This document shows positions 17,747 through 24,690 of a stretch of DNA of 64,000 nt, in pieces; within the stretch, counting starts at the first letter, position 1; each line of letters begins with the position of its first letter. The stretch comes from Salipaludibacillus agaradhaerens. Lineage in GTDB: Bacteria > Bacillota > Bacilli > Bacillales > Salisediminibacteriaceae. The position numbers and the translations under genes were made by a program. The notes under the pieces are model-generated. The model was given only the letters and a program-made list of their open reading frames with translations, had not been told where the DNA came from and did not search any database. The stretch lies in contig NZ_KV917378.1 in assembly GCF_002019735.1 (NCBI RefSeq), positions 1,948,869-2,012,868 of the forward strand, read 5' to 3'.

Positions 17747-18617
17747 TTATATCAACTTCTTTCAAATAAAGTTTGATACACTCAGACTGGTCATTTTGTT
17801 TACCGATATTTCTTTCAGCACTGAAGAACTGTTGCAAAGCCAATTTTCCTTGTAAAAGTTCCAGATTATTTTTTTCTGCTAATTCATTTGCCAGTTTTAA
17901 GTCTTTTACACGCACTTCTAAAGAGGCTGATACTTCTTTGCTAGGGTTCATGAGGCGCTCTAAAAGTATATTCATATAGATAGAGTTCCCACGTGTCTCT
18001 GTTAATACTTCCTTTAAAGTGGGCAAACTGAATCCTTCTTTTAACCCTAGGGCAATGACTTCTGAAGCTGCTAATAAATTAATTGCTTCCGCTAAATTGT
18101 TAAGTATTTTTAACGTTTGGGAAGAGCCGGAATCACCTACATAATACTTTTTATTCGAAAAAAGAGAAATATACCTTTCTGCTTGAAAATAAGCCTCATT
18201 ATTTCCAGAAATAATCGCAGTTAATTTACCAGCTAAAGCTCCTTCTGGTCCCCCAGAAACAGGACAATCCAAATAATGGATGTTATATTCACTTAAATAG
18301 TGAGCTGTTTCTCGAGTTATTTGTGGGGATAGCGTACTAATATCAACAATGATTAAATTTCTTTTTTGTCCTTGCAATATACCACCTTCTTCATACAAAA
18401 CATCGTGTAATGCTTGATGTCCTGTCAAGCAGAGAAAGATAATATCACAGTCTAAAGCAAGGTGTGAAGGAGAGTCATATAATATAGCCCCTTCCTTTAC
18501 TAAAGATACTGCTTTCTCAGCAGTTCTATTAAAAACTCTTACTCTTTCACCTTCACGTAACATTTTCATCACAGCTGCTTTTCCTAAGCTTCCCGTTCCA
18601 ATCCAGCCAACTTTCAT
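17736..18617 (-). CDS. Beta-hydroxyacid dehydrogenase family, probable 2-oxopropylphosphonate reductase (Psf3-like)
   Basis: A 293-residue NAD(P)-dependent enzyme of the 3-hydroxyisobutyrate dehydrogenase family. The Rossmann loop is IGTGSLG (6-12), with VFNRT after beta-2, whose arginine suggests NADPH. The substrate loop is DCPVSGGPEGA. The catalytic lysine lies in TLKILNNL. In the pseudomonad fosfomycin pathway a member of this family (Psf3) reduces 2-oxopropylphosphonate to (S)-2-hydroxypropylphosphonate. Its position between two kinase genes and pepM supports that role, which is inferred. It overlaps both neighbours by a few bases. Confidence 0.85.
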   Translation of the reverse strand: MKVGWIGTGSLGKAAVMKMLREGERVRVFNRTAEKAVSLVKEGAILYDSPSHLALDCDIIFLCLTGHQALHDVLYEEGGILQGQKRNLIIVDISTLSPQITRETAHYLSEYNIHYLDCPVSGGPEGALAGKLTAIISGNNEAYFQAERYISLFSNKKYYVGDSGSSQTLKILNNLAEAINLLAASEVIALGLKEGFSLPTLKEVLTETRGNSIYMNILLERLMNPSKEVSASLEVRVKDLKLANELAEKNNLELLQGKLALQQFFSAERNIGKQNDQSECIKLYLKEVDINET

Positions 18618-19255
18618 ATTAAATTTTTCTCCCTCGTTACTTGTGATATTTTCTCAACCACAAAGTTGGTGATTTTTTCTTTTGGTTCTAAGGATGATAT
18701 TTTTAGCCACCGATAAGTATCGGCCCAATTTAAAAGCCTATTTCTTAAGTTAGTTTGGTGATTTATAAACTTAGTCTTATTTAAATCCATAGCTAGTCCA
18801 CACTCATAAGGGGTCAACTCAGGTTTACGTTTTAATGCTATTTCAGGTGGAACATCAAAATAAAAAGTCAAATCTGCCTTAGGAAACTGTTTACACGTTA
18901 GCTCTATCCATCTTTCATCACACCCATATTCGATTTCGGAAGCCGCGTGTTTCATCCAATATCCATCGAGTAAATAAATCGTATCCTCATTTTCTAACTG
19001 ATCCTTTGTTAATGTGATGGTAATACTCCAGAATAAAAATAATGCTCTACTTATTCCTTGCATTTCTGCAATATTAACTCTCAAATCATTAAGTGATGTA
19101 TCTATAAATTTACATTCAGGAAATTTTTCCGATTTTAAAATATCCCATTTATCGAGAATTTGGACTTTATACCCTTCTTTTAATAGCCTGTTTTTAACTT
19201 CTTTTACTTGTGTACTCTTTCCTGATCCATCAGTCCCTGCAAAGGCTATTAGCAT
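18614..19255 (-). CDS. Thymidylate-kinase-like nucleoside/phosphonate kinase
   Basis: A 213-residue P-loop kinase with GTDGSGKST (7-15), a DGYWMKHA segment in the place of the thymidylate kinase DR motif, and a lid-like basic region. Housekeeping Tmk makes dTDP. A copy inside the fosfomycin operon, overlapping the FomA-like gene by one base, more likely adds the second phosphate to fosfomycin monophosphate. In Streptomyces that job is done by the unrelated FomB. This is inference from context. It could also be a duplicated Tmk with no role in resistance. Confidence 0.8.
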   Translation of the reverse strand: MLIAFAGTDGSGKSTQVKEVKNRLLKEGYKVQILDKWDILKSEKFPECKFIDTSLNDLRVNIAEMQGISRALFLFWSITITLTKDQLENEDTIYLLDGYWMKHAASEIEYGCDERWIELTCKQFPKADLTFYFDVPPEIALKRKPELTPYECGLAMDLNKTKFINHQTNLRNRLLNWADTYRWLKISSLEPKEKITNFVVEKISQVTREKNLI

Positions 19256-20067
19256 TAAATGATGTCTCCTCTCATTATGTTATTTGTGTTACCTCCCTCA
19301 ATTAAGGTACCAATTTGCTTATCCTCATTGAATGCCTCAATAATATTTTCTGGTTCTCTTCCATCACAAATAACGCTGTCACAACCATATTGCGATAACT
19401 TAAAAAGGGACTTTACCTTTGTTTTCATTCCTCCGGTTACATCTTGTTTCAACGATCCGCCCGTTTCTCCAAGTACTGAACGATAATTTTGTTTATTTAT
19501 CGTCTTTATAATCTCTTTTTTATTATTTTGGAGGTAGACTCCTGGTACATCTGTTAACATGACAACTTTTTTCACATCTAAGTGCTCTGCTATAACTTCT
19601 GGTATTTTATCACTTGAGAAAATACCAAAGTCATTTTTCTCGTCAAACACGAGATCTCCTGAAATAATTGGAAGTAACCCCATTTCTAAACACTTTTTAA
19701 TAGGGTCAATATATGAAGAATAATGCTCCCCTTCATTGGAAACCACAAAAGCACTTGCTTGGAATGGATAACATGGAATATCATATTTTTTAAAAGCATA
19801 GTAAAATTCTCTCATCCACTCTTGCATCTTTATCGTCATCATCGCTATATTTTCAGGTTTCCAATGGTTCATACTGTTATCTATGTGATACCTTTTAGGA
19901 ACGGCATTACCATATGAGCCCCCACCTAAAACGATAATTAGGTTACCTTTCAAAGCAGTCCAATTTTTTTTTATAATTTTGGCATATTGATAGATATTTT
20001 CGAATTCAGGCTTACAATAAGCATTTTTATCTGTGATCAAAGAGCCTCCAATTTTAACAACGTACAT
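19255..20067 (-). CDS. FomA-like fosfomycin kinase (amino acid kinase family)
   Basis: Predicted to inactivate fosfomycin by ATP-dependent phosphorylation, giving producer self-resistance. The 270-residue protein starts with KIGGSLITDK, has the GGGSYGN loop (50s), and shows the FomA/isopentenyl-phosphate-kinase pattern IFSSDKIPEV, MLTDVPGVY and VTGGMKTKV. These align with the same blocks recalled from Streptomyces FomA. Isopentenyl phosphate kinase has a related fold, but the neighbouring hppE and pepM genes make the fosfomycin role much more likely. It follows hppE by about 70 bp. Confidence 0.9.
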   Translation of the reverse strand: MYVVKIGGSLITDKNAYCKPEFENIYQYAKIIKKNWTALKGNLIIVLGGGSYGNAVPKRYHIDNSMNHWKPENIAMMTIKMQEWMREFYYAFKKYDIPCYPFQASAFVVSNEGEHYSSYIDPIKKCLEMGLLPIISGDLVFDEKNDFGIFSSDKIPEVIAEHLDVKKVVMLTDVPGVYLQNNKKEIIKTINKQNYRSVLGETGGSLKQDVTGGMKTKVKSLFKLSQYGCDSVICDGREPENIIEAFNEDKQIGTLIEGGNTNNIMRGDII

Positions 20068-20139
20068 TGATACATCACTTCCTCTAGTTAATAGATGAAA
20101 TTAAAGCTATGGAAATCCATAGCTTTAATTCAAAAAATC

Positions 20140-20688
20140 CTAATAATTAAAAGCCAACAATTCTGAGTCATCTTGAGCTGAAATAAAACTATGAGGAACT
20201 CCTGGTTTTATATACACAGAATCACCTTTATTTAAATCAATGCTTTTTTGCTCTTTATTATGTTCCCAGTGCATTCTCACAACACCTTTTGTAATGTAGA
20301 CCATTTCTTTAGAGCCATGTCCCCCATTTAAAGTAACATGATCTTCATCTTTCACATGTAACTCAACACGTAAAGGCATTAAACTAGGTTCCGTATTTGT
20401 CGTAACTAAATGATTATAGGTGTAATATTTATTACCGTTCTTCAGACTCGTTCGTGAAAAGCCTTCTCCATCTCTTAAAATCTTTACGCCACTCTCTAAA
20501 TCGCTGTTCTCTTCATCAAAAAATGAAGCAAGAGGAATGTTTAAGAATTCAGCTGTTTCTTTCACTTTTTCAAACGAAGGAAAGACTATTTGACCATTCT
20601 CTTCTTTAAATTCTTTAACCACTTCATTAATTAACATTTTTCTTCCTTCACTTAGGTCTTGTAAATGGTCTTTACTAATTGTAATCAT
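20140..20688 (-). CDS. hppE: (S)-2-hydroxypropylphosphonate epoxidase, HppE
   Basis: Closes the epoxide ring of fosfomycin with a mononuclear non-haem iron and peroxide. From the ATG at 20688 the iron ligands are H124, E128 and H166 (GGHGSKE and GVPHSF). The ligand spacing of 4 and 38 is exactly that of Streptomyces HppE (H138, E142, H180). The substrate tyrosines in KYYTYN and the asparagine three residues before the first histidine are also kept, while HppE Arg97 is a lysine here. Residues 1-60 are the helical N-terminal domain, a weak HTH relic. The cluster GTG-ATG-ATG-ATG leaves the start uncertain; the last ATG has the best spacing to GAGG. Confidence 0.95.
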   Translation of the reverse strand: MITISKDHLQDLSEGRKMLINEVVKEFKEENGQIVFPSFEKVKETAEFLNIPLASFFDEENSDLESGVKILRDGEGFSRTSLKNGNKYYTYNHLVTTNTEPSLMPLRVELHVKDEDHVTLNGGHGSKEMVYITKGVVRMHWEHNKEQKSIDLNKGDSVYIKPGVPHSFISAQDDSELLAFNY

Positions 20689-20709
20689 CATCATCACCTC
20701 ATATAATTT

Positions 20710-21468
20710 TTATAGTTGTACAACGATATTCTCAGTTTCATTAACCGACTCAATTAAGTGCTTTTCTAACGTTTCTTCCAGATTCAAATAGAATTCTTCG
20801 ACTTTTTTGTTGTATGGTAAATGAGAGACTCCTAAATCATGTTCAACTCTTTTTATTGTTTCTTCAGATACTCTTGGTCGCGTAAAGCTAGCTACTCGAT
20901 TTACCATACCTTTAACTAATTCTTCGGCTGTAAAAGAATAGTTGTCCCAAAATTTCTCTGACACCACTTTATTTCTTACTGAGGGTGCTGTTTCTTGATA
21001 CCACTTAATACGATAGTTGAAATAATCTACTTTACTCCACATCTCATATTGGCCTGCACAGTAACTTTCATACGGTGCAAATGCTTGAACAGCATTGTTA
21101 TACGTGTCGAAATATGAATGTGAGATAACAGATAATAGTGCGCCATAGCCATCATCAATTGCCATTTCTTTATCCGTCCCTATTGCCTCATTAAAAGCAT
21201 CAATAAATTGTTGCTTTTCTTGTTCAAATCTCCTTAATTCAAACGTATCTGTATTAAGAGTAGGTACATGACCCTTTATCGTTCCAAAAACTACTTTTGC
21301 ACAATCAACCACCACTGGCCCTTTTACTAGTGGATGACTATGCAACCTATGAAGGAAACTTGGCTCACCATCCACTAATGGAAGAATTGACATATAGGCT
21401 AATTCTGGCCTCTCTCCAGCTGTCTCTAACAATTTTTTAGCTAATGCGATGTGCGAAAAACGATCCAT
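20710..21468 (-). CDS. Helical metal-binding protein, candidate for the PsfC-type oxidative decarboxylation step
   Basis: A 252-residue soluble protein between hppE and the phosphonomethylmalate synthase. It has a scattered histidine/aspartate set: FSHIALAKKLLE (N-terminus), HRLHSHPLVKG (near 40), DDGYGALLSVISHSYFDTYN (near 105-124) and further Tyr/His. The pattern recalls helical zinc-dependent phospholipase C or HD-like folds. The pseudomonad pathway needs a diiron metalloenzyme (PsfC) to turn 2-phosphonomethylmalate into 3-oxo-4-phosphonobutanoate, and no other gene here could do it. The assignment is by elimination; I did not recognise a named family. GGAGTGG precedes the ATG. Confidence 0.65.
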   Translation of the reverse strand: MDRFSHIALAKKLLETAGERPELAYMSILPLVDGEPSFLHRLHSHPLVKGPVVVDCAKVVFGTIKGHVPTLNTDTFELRRFEQEKQQFIDAFNEAIGTDKEMAIDDGYGALLSVISHSYFDTYNNAVQAFAPYESYCAGQYEMWSKVDYFNYRIKWYQETAPSVRNKVVSEKFWDNYSFTAEELVKGMVNRVASFTRPRVSEETIKRVEHDLGVSHLPYNKKVEEFYLNLEETLEKHLIESVNETENIVVQL

Positions 21469-21492
21469 CTTGTCACCACTCCTTTATATGTT

Positions 21493-22644
21493 TTATACAA
21501 CTAATGATTTTGATTTCATTACATTTTTTGCTAGTGATACAGCTAGAGATGGACTTACATGTGTTCCTAAAATAGTAGAGACTTCTCTTATTGCTGGAAT
21601 TATGTCTTTTGCAATGTCTCTTGATATATCAAGCCCTTCTTGAGCTAAAATATATTGAATGGCTGCTGAACCACTGTGCTTACCTAAAACAAACTCATGT
21701 TTACGCCCTAACATTTCAGGATCAAAAGCTTCAAAACTTTCCTTTACCTTTAACATGCCGTCAACATGAATACCGGATTCATGAGTAAACACATGTTCAC
21801 CTACTATCGGTTCGTTCCCAGCTACAGGAAGTTTGCTATATTCTGAAACTAGTCGAGAAATTTCAGGTATTTTTTTCATATTTATATCTGTTTGATACCC
21901 CTTCAAACTTTCTAATGCTGGAATGACTTGATGAAAAGAAGCTAAGCCCGCTCTATCACCAAGTCCATTAATGGTGACATGTACTTGGCTAGCTCCCGCA
22001 TCAACTCCTGCCAAAACGTTAGCTAGTGCGAGATTAAAATCATTGTGCATGTGAACTTGAAAGTCAAAATCTTCAGGTACTTCTTTCTTAAGCATTTTAA
22101 CGATATTCTCAACTTGGGAAGGCATTAAACACCCTACTGTATCAGATAATCTCATACGCGAAGCTCCTACTTTAGCCAGGGCTCTTGCATACCTCTTTAA
22201 AAACTCACTGTTAGCTCTTCCCATATCTTCAGCACTAACTGAAATAAATTCCGCGCCTTGTTTTTTTGCATATTCCACCAGTTCTATCGCTGTTTCGATA
22301 ACCCAATCATAACTTTTATTAAATTTTTCCTTGATGTGAATATCTGACGAGGGTAACCCTATGTGTAAAGCTTTTAACCCTGCTTCTAGAGTCTTATCCA
22401 GATCTTCCTTTCTCCCTCTGTTCCACCCAATCAGCGTCGGAACATTTGGATCAGATGCGAGATTTTTAATTGTTTGATACTCTAAAGAACCCATTATTGG
22501 TATACCAACTTCAATAAACTTCACATTGGCATCTGCTAACTTTTCAACAATTGTTCTTTTTTGCTTTTCATTAAAAGCTACTCCTGGGGTTTGCTCACCT
22601 TCTCTTAAAGTTGTATCTTCAATTGTGATAAATCGCTTTTTCAT
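21493..22644 (-). CDS. Homocitrate-synthase-like 2-phosphonomethylmalate synthase (Psf2-like)
   Basis: Condenses acetyl-CoA with phosphonopyruvate, the second step of the pseudomonad fosfomycin route. The 383-residue protein has the DRE-TIM features: TTLREGEQTPG with the catalytic arginine near residue 15, HMHNDFNLALAN carrying the HxH metal ligands, and NGLGDRAG. The C-terminal part (HVFTHESGIHVDG, GRKHEFVLGKHSG) matches NifV/LeuA-type synthases without a large regulatory domain. In isolation it would be called homocitrate or isopropylmalate synthase; neighbours decide. The ATG at 22644 lies eight bases after AAAGGG. It is the first gene of the operon. Confidence 0.88.
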   Translation of the reverse strand: MKKRFITIEDTTLREGEQTPGVAFNEKQKRTIVEKLADANVKFIEVGIPIMGSLEYQTIKNLASDPNVPTLIGWNRGRKEDLDKTLEAGLKALHIGLPSSDIHIKEKFNKSYDWVIETAIELVEYAKKQGAEFISVSAEDMGRANSEFLKRYARALAKVGASRMRLSDTVGCLMPSQVENIVKMLKKEVPEDFDFQVHMHNDFNLALANVLAGVDAGASQVHVTINGLGDRAGLASFHQVIPALESLKGYQTDINMKKIPEISRLVSEYSKLPVAGNEPIVGEHVFTHESGIHVDGMLKVKESFEAFDPEMLGRKHEFVLGKHSGSAAIQYILAQEGLDISRDIAKDIIPAIREVSTILGTHVSPSLAVSLAKNVMKSKSLVV

Positions 22645-22660
22645 ACACACCACCCTTTCG

Positions 22661-22711
22661 TCAATTTTCTTAATATTATATTAATATCAATTTTCTTGCA
22701 TTTCTGAAAAT
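22661..22711 (-). promoter_or_regulatory. Candidate activator-dependent promoter of the fosfomycin operon
   Basis: On the minus strand a TATAAT (22675-22680) has no recognisable -35 hexamer. In its place lies an inverted repeat, ATTTTC (22690-22695) with GAAAAT (22706-22711). Two 11-bp direct repeats TCAATTTTCTT (22661-22671 and 22687-22697) are 26 bp apart. A weak -35 with a dyad over it suits an activator, perhaps the divergent PlcR-like protein. No match to the PlcR box TATGNANNNNTNCATA was found. Confidence 0.45.
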
Positions 22712-22814
22712 AAAGAGTTTAAATTATAATATAAGTAAATAACATCAAAATAGTGCTAAAATCTCTTTTTTTATTCTTTTAGGAATTTTCTAAAAATAGG
22801 AGGGTGATTTTGAG

Positions 22815-23735
22815 GTGAAAGCGACAGATTTAGTGAAAATTGGTGAATCGATCCGATACTATCGTAAGTTCAGAAAGCTCACTCAAAAAGAGCTTGCCGA
22901 AGATATCTGTACTCAAGCCCAAATAAGTAAAATGGAAAAAGGAGAAGTGCTTCCCTTATCCTCAACACTATTTCTCATCTCCATTAAATTAGGTATTAAA
23001 GTTAATGATCTCTTTTATGAATCTGCTTATACGAGGTATGATTATATGAAAACCCTCACGAGAGTTATTAGAACTAAAATTACCAATCATGAATATGCAG
23101 ACGTTCTTCAAATAATTGACTTAGAAAAGGACAACTATTTCAACTCAACTGAAATGACACAATTCATTTTATGGCACAAGGGTATTGGCATTGCACACGT
23201 ACATAAAGATTATCAACATAGTATAGACCTTTTAAAAGAATCATTAAGTATGACTAATAAAAAGAATGGATTTTGCTCAGAAAGAGAGTTAGAAATTATA
23301 AATAGCTTAGCAATTGTTTATGATTTGTCTGGAAATAGCAAGGAAGCACATAAATATTACAAAAGAGCTTTAAAAGAAAGCACAATTTTACCAAGTCTAG
23401 ACCCTAATATTAAGGCTAGAATGTTATATGGATTAGCCAAAATAGAAAAAAGCCTTGGGAATTTAGAAAAGTCAATAGAGGTTAGTGAGGAAGGGAGATT
23501 ATTTTGTATAAATAATGGTCTATTATATCTCTTAGGTGAATTTCTATACCAAAAAGGGTATTGTATGATTTTACTAGAGGAAAAAACAGGAGATGAATAT
23601 GTTAACCTTGCTATAATGATTTTTAAATTACAAGGTAATTATCACTTAGCTGAACTTGCTGAAAGGAATTTAAATGAGGCTTTACAGAAAGTAGAACATA
23701 AAAAAGAGAAAGGATTAAATAAACGTCTCTCCTGA
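22815..23735 (+). CDS. PlcR-like TPR transcriptional regulator
   Basis: A 306-residue peptide-sensing regulator. Residues about 8-70 are an XRE-type HTH (LVKIGESIRYYRKFRKLTQK, then AQISKMEKGEVLP). The rest is built of TPR-like helix pairs (NSLAIVYDLSGNSKEAHKYY, LYGLAKIEKSLGNLEKSIE, LGEFLYQKGYCMILLEE). Length and architecture match PlcR of the B. cereus group (about 285 residues). It starts with GTG after GGAGGGTGA. It is divergent from the fosfomycin operon and close to a PapR-like peptide gene, so it probably activates these genes in response to the imported peptide. That link is inferred. Confidence 0.88.
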   Translation: MKATDLVKIGESIRYYRKFRKLTQKELAEDICTQAQISKMEKGEVLPLSSTLFLISIKLGIKVNDLFYESAYTRYDYMKTLTRVIRTKITNHEYADVLQIIDLEKDNYFNSTEMTQFILWHKGIGIAHVHKDYQHSIDLLKESLSMTNKKNGFCSERELEIINSLAIVYDLSGNSKEAHKYYKRALKESTILPSLDPNIKARMLYGLAKIEKSLGNLEKSIEVSEEGRLFCINNGLLYLLGEFLYQKGYCMILLEEKTGDEYVNLAIMIFKLQGNYHLAELAERNLNEALQKVEHKKEKGLNKRLS

Positions 23736-23750
23736 TATCATATAGGAGAG
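23727..23750. terminator. Hairpin between the convergent PlcR-like gene and map
   Basis: CTCTCCT (23727-23733) pairs with AGGAGAG (23744-23750) and overlaps the regulator's stop codon. There is no good T-run on either strand, so terminator function is uncertain. Confidence 0.35.
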
Positions 23751-23780
23751 GCAAACCTTTCGCTGATTTAATCCTTTAGG

Positions 23781-24524
23781 TTAAGTAAGCACTTCAGCAC
23801 AATCGTCTTTTATTAAAATAGTATGCTCAAAATGAGCTGAATTCTTTCTATCTATTGTTTCATATGTCCAACCATCTTCTTTTAGGACTATCTCTGGTAA
23901 TCCTATATTTAACATAGGCTCAATTGTTAATACCATGCCTTCTTCAAGGAAAAAATCCCACTCTTCCTCTATTGCCCCTAGATGAGGAAAGAATGGTTTT
24001 TCATGAATAGCTTTGCCGATCCCATGCCCTCCTAATTGATAAACAATCGAAAATTGATGCTTTAAAACATAATCTTCTATTTCTTGTCCCACTTCACTTA
24101 TTTTTCTTCCTTCTTTACATTGAGACACGCCTATTTTCAGAGCAGTATCAGCAACATTTATCAAATGCTTCATTTCACTATCAACTTCACCGACAGAATA
24201 AGTGAAACAACGATCAGCATGATAACCTTCCACATTGGCTACAATATCGACTGAAACGATATCACCTTCTTTTAATGTTCGTTTACTGGGAGGTTCATGT
24301 GCGACAGACTGATTAACAGAACAACACGTAGCGAAAGGGTAATTGTTAAATCCCTTTAAGGAAGGGTAGGCTTTATTTTTTCGAATAAAAGATTCCACAT
24401 AGCTGTCTATATCGAGTGTAGTTATCCCTGGCTTAATAAAATGATGCAGTTCTTCATGACACTCTTTTATTATATTCCCAGATTTCTGTATTCTATCAAT
24501 TTCTTTATGTGTTTTTTTCTGCAT
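23781..24524 (-). CDS. map: Methionine aminopeptidase, type I (accessory copy)
   Basis: Removes the initiator methionine from nascent proteins. All five metal ligands are present in order: D in VSVDIV, D in YHADRCF, H in GGHGIGKAIHE, E in TIEPML and E in FEHTI. The usual substrate-pocket stretch NEVVCHGIP is instead NQSVAHEPP. Housekeeping map normally sits in a ribosomal-protein operon, so this is an extra copy. Here it is the last gene of the peptide/GNAT/nucleotidyltransferase operon, 17 bp after the PapR-like gene. It could act on a product peptide or be a resistant target copy; neither is shown. GGTGGAG precedes the ATG. Confidence 0.9.
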   Translation of the reverse strand: MQKKTHKEIDRIQKSGNIIKECHEELHHFIKPGITTLDIDSYVESFIRKNKAYPSLKGFNNYPFATCCSVNQSVAHEPPSKRTLKEGDIVSVDIVANVEGYHADRCFTYSVGEVDSEMKHLINVADTALKIGVSQCKEGRKISEVGQEIEDYVLKHQFSIVYQLGGHGIGKAIHEKPFFPHLGAIEEEWDFFLEEGMVLTIEPMLNIGLPEIVLKEDGWTYETIDRKNSAHFEHTILIKDDCAEVLT

Positions 24525-24541
24525 TAAATTTCTCCACCTAT

Positions 24542-24673
24542 TTAGTGAACATGAGGCAGATCACTAGCTTTATATTCTGATGCCTCATGAGGGTGATCGG
24601 TAAAAGAAATAGTTAGTGTCCCAAAAGTAATAGCTAACCCCATTAAACAAACCTTAAGAATATTTTTTCCCAT
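24542..24673 (-). CDS. PapR-like quorum-sensing pre-peptide
   Basis: A 43-residue secreted peptide too short for most gene finders. AGGAGGG lies seven bases before the ATG. It has a basic start (MGKNILK), a hydrophobic core (VCLMGLAITFGTLTISF) and a polar tail ending ASDLPHVH. B. cereus-group PapR has the same plan, 48 residues, and ends ASDLPFEF, with the active peptide ADLPFEF or a slightly longer form. The match at ASDLP and in layout is striking. The predicted mature signal is SDLPHVH or a few residues longer. It lies 18 bp after the nucleotidyltransferase gene and about 0.8 kb from the PlcR-like gene. Confidence 0.8.
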   Translation of the reverse strand: MGKNILKVCLMGLAITFGTLTISFTDHPHEASEYKASDLPHVH

Positions 24674-24690
24674 TTTTATTCCCTCCTGTT

